Made by a program: the position numbers and the translations under genes
In this document: positions 52,820 through 60,837 of the stretch, in pieces
Layout: every line of letters begins with the position of its first letter
Numbering within the stretch: the stretch's first letter is position 1
Assembly (NCBI RefSeq): GCF_000169375.1
Contig: NZ_AAXY01000001.1
Span: forward strand, 1 to 64,000
Reading direction: 5' to 3'
Length of the DNA stretch: 64,000 bases
DNA from: Marinobacter sp. ELB17
GTDB lineage: Bacteria > Pseudomonadota > Gammaproteobacteria > Pseudomonadales > Oleiphilaceae
The notes under the pieces: generated by a model
What the model was told of the DNA's origin: nothing
Databases searched by the model: none
Seen by the model: the letters and a program-made list of their open reading frames with translations, nothing else

Positions 52820-53446
52820 ATGTCCATCGAGCTCTGGCTTGCCTTCGTCGCCGCATCTGCTGTGCTTCTCATCATCCCAGGCCCGACCATTCTCACGGTC
52901 ATCAGCTACTCCATGGCGCATGGACGGCGCGCGAACGTGTCGCTCGTCGCCGCAGTCGCGCTGGGTGATTCAACGGCACTGGTGGTATCACTCCTCGGCT
53001 TGGGCGCACTCCTGGCAACGTCGGCCTTCTGGTTCACGGTGGTCAAGTTGGTGGGTGGTTTGTATCTGCTGTACCTCGGCATCAAACTCCTGCGCGCAGG
53101 CATCTCGTCCACCGAGTTGGCGGCGCCAGTTGCGCCGGGGTCCCGCTGGCGGTTGTTCGCAAACACCTATCTGGTCACCGCGCTCAATCCGAAGGGCATC
53201 GTGTTCTTCGTGGCCTTCCTGCCACAGTTCATCAGCCCCAGGGGAGCTGTCACTCAGCAGCTTTGGGTTCTGGCGGTCACGTTCGTAGTCATGGCCACGC
53301 TCAACGCAACGCTATACGCAGTGTTCGCCGGCTCAGCGCGCAAGCTTCTCGCCTCGTCACGCGCGCAGCGGCGCTTCAATCTGGCAGGCGGTTCGCTACT
53401 GTCGGCGGCGGGCGTGTGGGCACTCCTAGCCAAGCGTCCGGCATGA
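52820..53446 (+). CDS. cassette 26: LysE/RhtB-family exporter
   Basis: A 208-residue exporter: LLIIPGPTILTVISYSMAHG and VTALNPKGIVFFVAFLPQF are the family motifs; about six helices. It is markedly more GC-rich than the adjacent cassettes, so it came from a different source than cassette 20. AGGAG precedes the ATG. Cassette 52795-53511. Confidence 0.88.
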   Translation: MSIELWLAFVAASAVLLIIPGPTILTVISYSMAHGRRANVSLVAAVALGDSTALVVSLLGLGALLATSAFWFTVVKLVGGLYLLYLGIKLLRAGISSTELAAPVAPGSRWRLFANTYLVTALNPKGIVFFVAFLPQFISPRGAVTQQLWVLAVTFVVMATLNATLYAVFAGSARKLLASSRAQRRFNLAGGSLLSAAGVWALLAKRPA

Positions 53447-53450
53447 AGGC

Positions 53451-53517
53451 GGCTAACCCGGCAGTCAACCGGACCTGCGCGAAAAGCCGCGCAGGTCCGG
53501 TTACTTCTACGTTAGCA
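53451..53517 (+). repeat. attC26
   Basis: R'' GGCTAAC; ten bases GGCGGCTAAC mirror the cassette start GTTAGCCGCC. A long CCGGACCTGCGCG/CGCGCAGGTCCGG stem; R' GTTAGCA. Confidence 0.9.
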
Positions 53518-53571
53518 TAAAAATACAAACCGAGTATGGCTATATGCCCATACTACCGTTATAATTTCCCT

Positions 53572-53865
53572 ATGAATAAATCAAACTTTGAGTGGGATGA
53601 GGCGAAAAACCTCGAAAATCAAGAAAAGCATGGCGTATCGTTTTACGATGCTCAACATGCATTCAAAGATGATCGACGTGTTATTGCCGAAGATGTTGTA
53701 CATAGCCAAGATGAAAAACGTTATTTTTGTTTTGGTTTAAATCAAGAAAATTCAGGCATCTTAACTGTTCGTTTTACTTATCGAAATAACCAGATCAGAA
53801 TTATTGGTGCTGGTTACTGGAGAAAAGGGAGAAAATTATATGAACAAGCAAATTCAATACACTGA
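53572..53865 (+). CDS. brnT: cassette 27: BrnT-type toxin
   Basis: A 97-residue BrnT: FEWDEAKNLENQEKHGVSFY, DAQHAFKDDRRVIAEDVVHS, RIIGAGYWRKGRKLYEQ. The ATG at 53572 matches the family; the frame upstream does not. It overlaps the antitoxin gene by 26 bases. AT-rich compared with cassette 26. Cassette 53512-54167. Confidence 0.9.
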   Translation: MNKSNFEWDEAKNLENQEKHGVSFYDAQHAFKDDRRVIAEDVVHSQDEKRYFCFGLNQENSGILTVRFTYRNNQIRIIGAGYWRKGRKLYEQANSIH

Positions 53866-54082
53866 TGAGCCAATTGGTGAAGTAAGACTTGTTGCTGACT
53901 TCTTACCTTCACCTGAAGAGCTGAAATTAAAAAGTGAAAATACTAAAGTAACTATTTCATTAAGTTCCGAGAGTGTTGCATATTTTAAACAGGCCGCCAA
54001 AACTAACCACATGCAGTATCAAAAAATGATTCGTGAGTTACTGGATGAGTATGTGGCACATCAAAAAAATGCTAACAAGTAG
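53840..54082 (+). CDS. brnA: cassette 27: BrnA-type antitoxin
   Basis: An 80-residue antitoxin with a C-terminal ribbon-helix-helix (TISLSSESVAYFKQAAKTNH, MQYQKMIRELLDEYV). Its last residues NANK and stop codon are encoded inside the R'' end of attC27. Confidence 0.82.
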   Translation: MNKQIQYTDEPIGEVRLVADFLPSPEELKLKSENTKVTISLSSESVAYFKQAAKTNHMQYQKMIRELLDEYVAHQKNANK

Positions 54083-54173
54083 CACCAACGGACTCCGTAA
54101 TATTGGCACCTTTGCCGCAAAAACACGCAGCAAAGTCGCCAACATTACTACGCCGTTGTGCTAGGCGTTAGCT
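54070..54173 (+). repeat. attC27
   Basis: R'' TGCTAAC matches the cassette start TTAGCA; R' GTTAGCT. Confidence 0.9.
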
Positions 54174-54587
54174 GGATTTATGTGGTGCCTTTTGGGTCGT
54201 TCGGCACCAGTGGCCTTGGTTCAGATTTGGTCGCAAACCGGCGAGTTTTGGTGTTTGCCAAGGCCGTCTAAATCGGTGGTCAGTTGGTAGCTCAGTGATT
54301 CAGCAGTGGTGAAAGAAAGTTGAGCGTTCCGTTTGTGGGGCTGTCCGGCGCGCGCTTGGTTTTGATCTGCTAGTCTGATGTTCAGATTCATTCACCGTAT
54401 GGAGTGCGGTGTTTTTAAACGCGGTGCACCGGCAAATTTTGGTGCAAAGCAGCAGTGGCGCAGGCCATCGTATTGGTTGCCAGGGAGTGGCTTCACCGTT
54501 ACACCCAGCTAACCAGTCGCTTAAGTTCGTTCCCGGCCTGACGGCCGTCCACCGGATGCCCTTGTCAGGGCACCGCTTAGCTTCGCG
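54168..54587 (+). other. cassette 28: gene-less family B cassette
   Basis: 420 bp, identical by eye to cassettes 2, 10 and 25. No gene. Confidence 0.85.
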
Positions 54588-54593
54588 TTGGGC
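54507..54593 (+). repeat. attC28
   Basis: Same as attC2 but with R' GTTGGGC supplied by cassette 29. Confidence 0.9.
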
Positions 54594-54672
54594 GCCAAGA
54601 AGTGGCGCATTGATTGGGTGCAAGCGGGAGGTATGATATTGTCATACCTTACCTGTATTTGGAGTACCAGCT

Positions 54673-54927
54673 ATGAGCATGCACCGGAAAACTATTACGC
54701 TGACTGAGCAACAAGACGGTTGGGTGAAAGGCCAGATTGAAAGCGGTCACTTCGGCAATGATAGTGAGTATATACGCTATCTCATCCGGCGAGACCAGCA
54801 AGCCCAGATACGTCTTGCCACGCTGCGGCAGGCTCTGTTTGAGGGTGAATCAAGCGGAACGCCTAAGCCGCTTGACATATCGGCTATCAAGGCTGGTGGC
54901 CGTAAGCGCATGAAGGCGGCTGATTAG
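54673..54927 (+). CDS. parD: cassette 29: ParD-type antitoxin
   Basis: An 84-residue ribbon-helix-helix antitoxin: KTITLTEQQDGWVKGQIESG, HFGNDSEYIRYLIRRDQQ, the signature of ParD/CC2985 proteins. It shares one base with the parE start. Upstream, TTGTCATACC-type inverted bases (TATGATATTGTCATA) may be its own operator. Cassette 54588-55379. Confidence 0.92.
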   Translation: MSMHRKTITLTEQQDGWVKGQIESGHFGNDSEYIRYLIRRDQQAQIRLATLRQALFEGESSGTPKPLDISAIKAGGRKRMKAAD

Positions 54928-55223
54928 TGTTCAATCTGAGCATCACGCCGAAGGCGGAATCAGACCTTATCGGAATTTGGGTGTACACCTGCGAAGAATG
55001 GGGTGTTGATCAGGCGGATAAATACCTAGATCAACTGGAAACAGGAATGCAGCAGCTGATTAATCATCCGTCACTAGGCGCGAACTACGCCCATGTTCTT
55101 CATGGGTATCGCAGGTTGCAGGTCGAGCATCACGCTGTTTTTTATCAAGTGCTTGAATCGGAGGTGCTTATTGTTCGTGTGTTGCACGAGGACATGGATG
55201 CACCTGAGAGGCTTCTGGATTAG
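54927..55223 (+). CDS. parE: cassette 29: ParE-type toxin
   Basis: A 98-residue gyrase-inhibiting toxin family member: ITPKAESDLIGIWVYTCEEW, LGANYAHVLHGYRRLQVEHH, AVFYQV, and terminal RVLHEDMDAPERL. It starts at a GTG overlapping the antitoxin stop. Confidence 0.9.
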   Translation: MFNLSITPKAESDLIGIWVYTCEEWGVDQADKYLDQLETGMQQLINHPSLGANYAHVLHGYRRLQVEHHAVFYQVLESEVLIVRVLHEDMDAPERLLD

Positions 55224-55281
55224 TGGCGACTATGTTTCCGGCGCAGCTGCAAAACTTTCATCCAGGCCCCGTGCCGTTGTC

Positions 55282-55385
55282 GCCCAACAAATAGTTCCAG
55301 TTCGGTCCGGGCCTGACGGCCCTCCACCGGACAGCCTTGTCGCCGCTTCGCTCTGCCAAGGCTGCCGCTGAACAAAGCGTTAGCA
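55282..55385 (+). repeat. attC29
   Basis: R'' GCCCAAC matches the cassette start TTGGGC; R' GTTAGCA; hairpin as in attC3. Confidence 0.9.
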
Positions 55386-55422
55386 AGATGCCAATAGGCA
55401 CACACTCTGCTAGACTCATGTC

Positions 55423-55710
55423 ATGAAGCAAATTAACTGGAATGCTGAAAAGAACCAGCAGTTGATGAGCGAGCGCGGAGCTTCTTTCGAAGACGTTCTG
55501 TTCGCCCTTCAGTCTGATGGTTTACTTGATGATGGACCTCATCCCAACAGTGATAAGTATCCGAATCAGCGTCTGTTTGTGGTTCGGATTGATGATTACG
55601 CCTGGCTGGTACCGTATGTTGAGAATGACGGGGAGATCTTTCTCAAAACGATCATCCCCAGCCGCAAGGCCACCAAGAAATTTTTAGGGGGATTGTATGG
55701 CCAAGATTAA
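55423..55710 (+). CDS. cassette 30: BrnT-like toxin
   Basis: A 95-residue protein resembling BrnT: INWNAEKNQQLMSERGASFE, DVLFALQSDGLLDDGPHPN, then LKTIIPSRKATKKFLGG. The C-terminal IIPSRKATK replaces the usual ISARxA motif. It precedes and overlaps (14 bases) a ribbon-helix-helix gene, the BrnTA order. Cassette 55380-56020. Confidence 0.78.
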   Translation: MKQINWNAEKNQQLMSERGASFEDVLFALQSDGLLDDGPHPNSDKYPNQRLFVVRIDDYAWLVPYVENDGEIFLKTIIPSRKATKKFLGGLYGQD

Positions 55711-55999
55711 ATTAGATTCTGAAGAGCAAGAGTTGCTTGAGGCATACGAGTCCGGGGAATTCGAATCGGATCTGGATGCCGATCGGCGCGAGCATCTCAC
55801 GAAGGCAGCCGAAGAAACCTTCAAGAAAGACAAGCGGATCAATATCCGTATTTCTAGGCGGGATCTGGAGGCACTTCAGCGCCGGGCTTTGGAGGAGGGC
55901 CTGCCGTACCAATCTCTGGTTTCCAGTGTTTTGCACAAGTATGTCTCTGGTGGGTTCAAGGACATCTCTGCTAACAAGTCAGGCCAGCGGACGCGCTGA
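55697..55999 (+). CDS. cassette 30: BrnA/CopG-like antitoxin
   Basis: A 100-residue antitoxin: acidic N-terminal half (DSEEQELLEAYESGEFESDL) and a ribbon-helix-helix (RINIRISRRDLEALQRRALE, EGLPYQSLVSSVLHKY). The last ten residues, SANKSGQRTR, are encoded by attC30 sequence, so the protein end is shaped by the recombination site. Confidence 0.8.
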   Translation: MAKIKLDSEEQELLEAYESGEFESDLDADRREHLTKAAEETFKKDKRINIRISRRDLEALQRRALEEGLPYQSLVSSVLHKYVSGGFKDISANKSGQRTR

Positions 56000-56026
56000 C
56001 GCGCGCCGCTGCCTTCTGCGTTGGGC
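55969..56026 (+). repeat. attC30
   Basis: A short attC: R'' TGCTAAC matches the cassette start TTAGCA; R' GTTGGGC; GACGCGCTGACGCGCGCC hairpin. Confidence 0.9.
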
Positions 56027-56041
56027 GCCAAAGGAATCATC

Positions 56042-56503
56042 GTGCAGACATTAGAGCTAAAAATCCCACCAGTTGTTCAGGTGCTTGTTACTGCAAGCCT
56101 CATGTGGACATTGGCGGTCGCTGTCCCGAGTCTTGGTTTCACTTTGTCCGTATCTCCGCTTGCAGCACTGGTGTTTGCGGCAATTGGTGTTGCTTTTGCG
56201 TTACTTGGCGTATTGGAATTTCGGTCAGCGGGCACAACCGTCGACCCGCGAGTGCCAGATCAATCCGTTAGCCTTGTCGTTCGCGGGGTCTATCGAATAA
56301 GTCGAAACCCGATGTACGTTGGGTTCTTGCTCGTTCTTATTGCTTGGGGAATTTTTCTGAGCAATCTAGCAAGTCTTGTGCTGCTTTCGGCATTCGTTAT
56401 TTATATGAACCGGTTTCAAATCGTCCCAGAGGAGCGGCACATGCGAGAGAAGTTTGGTGAGGCTTACTGTCAGTATGAAGCAGCGGTGCGTCGGTGGTTT
56501 TGA
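56042..56503 (+). CDS. cassette 31: ICMT/PEMT-family membrane methyltransferase
   Basis: A 153-residue protein of the isoprenylcysteine carboxyl methyltransferase/phospholipid methyltransferase family: four membrane segments, then GVYRISRNPMYVGFLLVLIA and EERHMREKFGEAYCQYEAAV, the conserved SAM-binding C-terminal motifs. It starts at GTG (56042) with AAGGA. The true bacterial substrate is unknown. Cassette 56021-57330 including the intron remnant. Confidence 0.85.
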   Translation: MQTLELKIPPVVQVLVTASLMWTLAVAVPSLGFTLSVSPLAALVFAAIGVAFALLGVLEFRSAGTTVDPRVPDQSVSLVVRGVYRISRNPMYVGFLLVLIAWGIFLSNLASLVLLSAFVIYMNRFQIVPEERHMREKFGEAYCQYEAAVRRWF

Positions 56504-56504
56504 C

Positions 56505-57336
56505 GCCCAATCGGGTAGCCGGGGGTATCTAACCCCCAGCCCCCACAACACCCTGCACCGATGCGTCGGACCGGCGGGTCCGCACAGGGCGTTTCCCGAA
56601 AACGTTCAGAGTAAGATGGCCGATTACCTCCTCCTACCCCAATGATGGCTTCTGATTTTGCGCCAACGTTCCTCAGTCCGGTCGGACATGGAATCGTTGA
56701 GCTGCACAGGCTCCTCATTGATTTTCGGGTTCAGGCCTTCACCCTGTCCCAACCATTACGATGGGCGTTTGGCTACTATGCCGTCTGCTGACTTCTGCTC
56801 AATCACCGGCGGGGTTACCCCTATCGGCGCTATCGGTGTCCACCTCGTTCGCTCGCAACCGCCGATGGCAACGACTGCGCCCAGGCTTGATCGACCAGTG
56901 GCCTGACTGGTAATTGACCGATCGCTCGTTGAGCAGATCCCGATGCGTCGGACCGCCCCAGATAAGAGCATGAACTTTCACCGCACAACTGCATCATTTA
57001 CGGTGGCCGTCAGATCACGCGGCTTCGTCGTCTTGTGCCAACTCACCTCCGGCTTACGCCTCATATGATGTTCTTATTCATCAGCTCGCAGCTTTGCCAG
57101 CGGCTTCCTCCAGACCGCGCCTCGCGGGTTGGCCCTTGCCATTCGCTAGTGGTTAGCGTTCAATCGGTAAAACTGGCTGAACGGTGACCTCCCCCACAGG
57201 GGACTTTCACCCCATTAGTTCATGCCCATGCTGGGCGTACACAAGGCGCTACACCGGATTCATAATTTTGCGCTTTTTTTTGCAAAGAGCCGCAAAAACG
57301 CGCCAAATTATTCACTCGGTGAGCTAAGCGTTAAAT
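56505..57336 (+). repeat. attC31, interrupted by an intron remnant
   Basis: R'' is GCCCA (56505-56509) plus AC (57241-57242) on the far side of the intron; R' GTTAAAT at 57330. The hairpin arms are TTTTGCGC and GCGCCAAA. Confidence 0.8.
56510..57240 (-). mobile_element. group II intron remnant lacking its reverse transcriptase
   Basis: Read on the minus strand it begins GTACGCCCAGCATGGGCATG and contains GGGTGAAAGTCCCCTGTGGG plus GCGCGGTCTGGAGGAAGCC, parallel to the 5' part of the complete intron at 58041. It ends near CTACCCGAT. Only a short peptide frame stands where the ~440-residue reverse transcriptase should be. The insertion point is CTTGT^TGGGC on the minus strand, the inverse R'' core of attC31, which is the usual target of group IIC-attC introns. 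The boundaries are uncertain by one base. About 700 bases here hold no other gene. Confidence 0.75.
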
Positions 57337-57648
57337 GCCAGTGATCGCGAAGTCCAGGGCATCTACTATCTGGTCTCGAAAGTGGGTTAATGAGCCTGCG
57401 GGGTTATTCAGTTGCTTGGTGGGCACTGAGGATATTTGAGGTGTCAGCAACAGAAGTTTCTGGCCATCGAAGGTGACCTCTGGAGTGAGGCCCTGCATCG
57501 TTTGGTTCCCGAAGGCTGAGAGCCAGCCAAGCGGAATAACGATGCGTGTTGCCAGTTCAGATAAGTGCAGGCTTTGAATGTCGACCAAGTAGGGATAAAA
57601 CGATTTGCTGGCTTTGTTCGGATTGGGGTATACGTCGAACTGGGCCAT
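57331..57648 (-). CDS. ccdB: cassette 32: CcdB-type toxin
   Basis: A 105-residue gyrase-poisoning toxin: MAQFDVYPNPNKASKSFYPY, LVDIQSLHLSELATRIVIPL, ending QIVDALDFAITGI (CcdB C-terminus). Its TAA stop is the TTA at the 5' edge of the cassette. The module opposes the array direction. Cassette 57331-58039. Confidence 0.93.
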   Translation of the reverse strand: MAQFDVYPNPNKASKSFYPYLVDIQSLHLSELATRIVIPLGWLSAFGNQTMQGLTPEVTFDGQKLLLLTPQISSVPTKQLNNPAGSLTHFRDQIVDALDFAITGI

Positions 57649-57893
57649 TAAAATTCCCTAAATTCGTCACCGAAGCAACCATGCTGCTCAACGAATTCGT
57701 TGTAACTTGTGATGGCGGCGCGGTTTTCGTCGGCCCATTGAGCTGCTTTGCGTTTCGCCAACTCTTCTCTCAAAGCTCGCTCAAGCGTGGCCGAGAGATT
57801 GATGTTCAACGCTCGCGTTTTTGAAAGCAGGTCGCTGTTCACGGACAGATTCGTTGCCTTTTTAGGAGAAGCTATATCGTAGAGCTCATGCAT
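57648..57893 (-). CDS. ccdA: cassette 32: CcdA-type antitoxin
   Basis: An 81-residue antitoxin: ribbon-helix-helix N-terminus (KKATNLSVNSDLLSKTRALN) and the CcdB-binding tail (NRAAITSYNEFVEQHGCFGD). The ATG at 57893 has a GGAGG site. It shares one base with ccdB. Confidence 0.92.
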   Translation of the reverse strand: MHELYDIASPKKATNLSVNSDLLSKTRALNINLSATLERALREELAKRKAAQWADENRAAITSYNEFVEQHGCFGDEFREF

Positions 57894-57962
57894 TTTGGCC
57901 TCCACAGAGCTATTTGCTGGCTTTTACACAGCTTATGCGTATGCGGGTGCGCATTCAAGTGC

Positions 57963-58040
57963 ATTTAACCAATCAATCAAATTCGTTCCCGGCTAAAAGC
58001 CGTCCACCGGACGGCTTTTAGCCGCCGCTTATCTCAGCGT
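57963..58040 (+). repeat. attC32 (left part; interrupted in its R' core)
   Basis: R'' ATTTAAC matches the cassette start TTAAAT. The GGCTAAAAGCC/GGCTTTTAGCC arms are perfect. The R' core is split: GCGT at 58037-58040, then the intron, then TAGGG from 59978. Confidence 0.85.
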
Positions 58041-59977
58041 GTGTGCCGGGCATGGCACTTAACTAGTCGGGTGAAAGTCCCGATACCAGGTATTCGCAGA
58101 GCCGAAGGTTAGCGAAAGGGCAAGGGCTAAACCCGTGAGGGAGGTCTGGAGGAAGCCCAACGCACCAACAGTAGGGCCTTCTAAGGCAAATCGCGGGGCG
58201 ATGAACAAGAACTCAATATGAGGTGTGACATATTCGGGGCCAGCGGGCACGTGACTGCCAAGCCCTCCATCTGCAACTGGGATATGTTTTATAAATTGAG
58301 CGTCTACGCGATGAAAGTTAAGTGTCTTACCCCGGGAGATCTCCTGTTGCTGCGCTGGGAAACTGCGTGCAGTTGAAAACCGCTGGGGGCTGAGTGATTG
58401 GCCCCGACCGCACAGGAGAAGTCAGCAGAGGGCATAGTACCGGTGATTACTCGACTGATTTTATTCAGGAGTGAATGTCTATGGGAAGGCCCGAACGGTA
58501 CCCCTTGGAACAGGGGTTTGAAAGAAGAGAGCAGTTACTGTTGTGATGAGACCCCATAGTGCACCGGAAAAACAGCAAGCGCTGACCCTGGAAACAGGGG
58601 GTGAAGTGGTGGCTGGATCTGACAGAGAAGACACTCCGGTTGTTCACGATCGACTGATGGAACGGGTACTGGACAGGGACAACCTGCGCCGCGCCTTCCG
58701 TCAGGTCAAACGCAACAAAGGAAGCGCAGGGATAGACGGCATGACCGTTGACGACCTGACCGCCTTTGTTCAACAGCATTGGCCCAGAATTGCTGCACAA
58801 CTGCTGGAAGGCACGTACCGGCCTCAGCCGGTACGACAGGTAGAGATACCCAAGCCCAAAGGCGGTGTGCGTAAACTGGGCATCCCGACCGTACTCGACC
58901 GCCTGATCCAACAGGCGATGCTCCAGGTCTTGCAGGCGGAGTGGGACGGAAGCTTCTCCCATTCCAGCTATGGCTTCAGACCTGGGCGCTCTGCCCATCA
59001 GGCCATCCATCAGGCCCAACATTACATCAACGAAGGGTATCGATGGACCGTGGACATGGACCTGGAAAAGTTCTTTGACCGGGTCAACCACGACAAACTG
59101 ATGACGCTGGTGAAGCGACGAATCACGGATGAACGGGTACTCAAACTGATCAACAGCTACCTCAAAGCGGGTGCCATGGTGGGCAATGTCTGGGCTCCGG
59201 CCTCGGAAGGCACCCCACAGGGCGGCCCGCTGTCACCACTGTTAGCGAACCTGCTACTGGATGAACTGGACAAAGAGCTGGAACAACGTGGTCACCGGTT
59301 CGTCCGCTACGCGGACGACTGCAACATCTACGTCAAAAGCCAGCGTTCCGGTCAACGCGTACTGGCAAGCATCACCGGCTATCTACATCGTCGGCTGAAA
59401 CTTACCGTTAATGAGGAAAAGAGCGCGGTTGGTCGTCCCTGGGAGCGAGTGTTCCTGGGGTTCACGTTCACTCGACGGGATCGGGAAAAGCGACGCAAGG
59501 TGAGCGAAGACGCGATTCAGCAGTTCAAGTATCGCGTTCGGGCTATCACCCGGCGAACGCGAGGTCGTACCCTGCAAACGGTGATTGATGAGTTAGTGGT
59601 GTACCTGAGAGGCTGGAAAGGCTATTACGGTTTTGCGCAAGTGAAATCGCCGATCCGGGATTTGGAAAGGTGGGTACGTCGCAAGCTCCGGTGTTATCAC
59701 TTAAAGCAATGGGGACGATCCGGTTACCGCCAGTTGCGCAAGCGCGGGGTGAGTGTAAAGCTGGCCTGGAATACGGCCAAGTCTGCTCATGGCCCGTGGC
59801 GTTTGAGCCATAGTCCGGGGTTAAGACAGGCCCTGACGAGGCAGTACTTTGCCTCTATGGGGCTCCCGGATCTTGTAGATTGCTGAACAACTCAATCAAC
59901 CGAACCGCCGTGGTACGTGATCCGTATGCCCGGTGGTGTGGGGGGAGTGGGGCCGTGAGGCCTCGCCCTATCCCGAT
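58041..59977 (+). mobile_element. complete group II intron (IIC-attC-like)
   Basis: 1937 bases. The 5' end is GTGTGCCGGGCATGGCAC; the structured 5' region runs to ~58540, then the reverse transcriptase, then a domain V/VI region with GAACCGCCGTGGTACG and CCGTATGCCCGGTGGTGTGG, ending TATCCCGAT. Removing it joins GCGT to TAGGGC and restores a normal attC core. The protein has no endonuclease, which is usual for class C. Confidence 0.88.
58546..59886 (+). CDS. ltrA: group II intron reverse transcriptase/maturase
   Basis: A 446-residue LtrA-like protein. Reverse-transcriptase blocks are in order: RNKGSAGIDGMTVDDL, LGIPTVLDRLIQQAMLQVLQ, SYGFRPGRSAHQAIHQAQ, VDMDLEKFFDRVNHDKL, GTPQGGPLSPLLANLLLDEL and the catalytic YADD. 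A maturase X domain follows (GWKGYYGF, PIRDLERWVRRKLRCY). There is no C-terminal HNH endonuclease. It splices the intron RNA and primes its own integration. A GTG one codon upstream could also serve as start. Confidence 0.95.
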   Translation: MRPHSAPEKQQALTLETGGEVVAGSDREDTPVVHDRLMERVLDRDNLRRAFRQVKRNKGSAGIDGMTVDDLTAFVQQHWPRIAAQLLEGTYRPQPVRQVEIPKPKGGVRKLGIPTVLDRLIQQAMLQVLQAEWDGSFSHSSYGFRPGRSAHQAIHQAQHYINEGYRWTVDMDLEKFFDRVNHDKLMTLVKRRITDERVLKLINSYLKAGAMVGNVWAPASEGTPQGGPLSPLLANLLLDELDKELEQRGHRFVRYADDCNIYVKSQRSGQRVLASITGYLHRRLKLTVNEEKSAVGRPWERVFLGFTFTRRDREKRRKVSEDAIQQFKYRVRAITRRTRGRTLQTVIDELVVYLRGWKGYYGFAQVKSPIRDLERWVRRKLRCYHLKQWGRSGYRQLRKRGVSVKLAWNTAKSAHGPWRLSHSPGLRQALTRQYFASMGLPDLVDC

Positions 59978-60291
59978 TAGGGCTTACTGCGCGTCCGCCA
60001 ATAGCCAGGCTTTCGGGAGTGGTGGGCAATAGCGATCACTACGCTTTCCTCCGGCAACTCAATCGCAACAATGTCGTAAGGGAAGCGCTCCAGAATCAGT
60101 CGCTTTGCACCGGTATGGCCGGCTTCTTCGGGGAGAGGAGATAAGGGGATGAAGTTTTCTTCAATAACGTCGATGGCAACCTCAACAGCAGCGAAGAACT
60201 CGGCTCCGAGTTCAGGTTGCTCATATTCGTACCATGCTGCCGCCTCTATAGCTTCCTGCGAGGCTTCTTCCAGTATCCTTACCGTTCGCAT
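59977..60291 (-). CDS. cassette 33: RelE/ParE-type toxin
   Basis: A 104-residue toxin: ILEEASQEAIEAAAWYEYEQ, LILERFPYDIVAIELPEE, and the terminal HHSRKPGYWRTR shared with the cassette 4 toxin. Its TAA stop uses the last T of the intron and the TA of the cassette edge; without the intron the T at 58040 would supply the same codon. Opposite to the array direction. Confidence 0.86.
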   Translation of the reverse strand: MRTVRILEEASQEAIEAAAWYEYEQPELGAEFFAAVEVAIDVIEENFIPLSPLPEEAGHTGAKRLILERFPYDIVAIELPEESVVIAIAHHSRKPGYWRTRSKP

Positions 60292-60293
60292 TG

Positions 60294-60530
60294 TTACTGG
60301 CTTAGCCTCGCTCGCATCTTTGTTCGAAATTCTTCGCGGCTGAGAAGTGTGGCCTTACCGCTTTTGACCTTGGACACACGGCGAATAATTTCATCATTCC
60401 AGTCCCGTTCAACAGAGTCGTCACGAGGGCCGTCTAAGCTCATTATGAGCTCGCGCGCTAGCGCTGCACGTTCCGACTCGGAGAGAGTCGAAATCTGGGA
60501 GCGTAGGTGATTTAATGTGTTCGTAGTCAT
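60294..60530 (-). CDS. cassette 33: addiction-module antidote
   Basis: A 78-residue antidote of the same short family as in cassette 4 (LRSQISTLSESERAALAREL, SVERDWNDEIIRRV). It lies 2 bases upstream of the toxin gene. Confidence 0.82.
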   Translation of the reverse strand: MTTNTLNHLRSQISTLSESERAALARELIMSLDGPRDDSVERDWNDEIIRRVSKVKSGKATLLSREEFRTKMRARLSQ

Positions 60531-60577
60531 GGTGCCTCCGCGAGTAGCGATACGGCTATGCTATCTCGATTCGACGG

Positions 60578-60630
60578 CCCTAACGAATAAGGATAAGTCG
60601 CGCTTGCCGCGACTTATTCGGTTGTTGAAC
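60578..60630 (+). repeat. attC33
   Basis: R'' CCCTAAC matches the cassette 33 start TAGGGC; R' GTTGAAC, the first bases of cassette 34; GATAAGTCGCG/CGCGACTTAT stem. Confidence 0.85.
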
Positions 60631-60837
60631 GAGCCCGGCCGGCCTCGACACTCTCTATATAGCAAATATCTAAAATGAACTTGAGGGAAATAGCGACGTT
60701 ATAAAACGCCGCTATTTCTTTGAGACGAGCCTAAACCTCGCGGCTATCACGATAAAAAAATAAGGTCATTGTCATGGGTGTTTCTGGTCTCCTGCTGGGA
60801 TGGCTTGATGCTGCTACCTGTTGTTGCTGTCGCTCTG

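Noticed and set aside
36526..54593. CRISPR array or simple tandem duplication as explanation of the repeats
   Set aside because: Repeats are 78-107-base attC hairpins of varying sequence with gene-sized spacers and core sites, and copies are not all adjacent; this is an integron.
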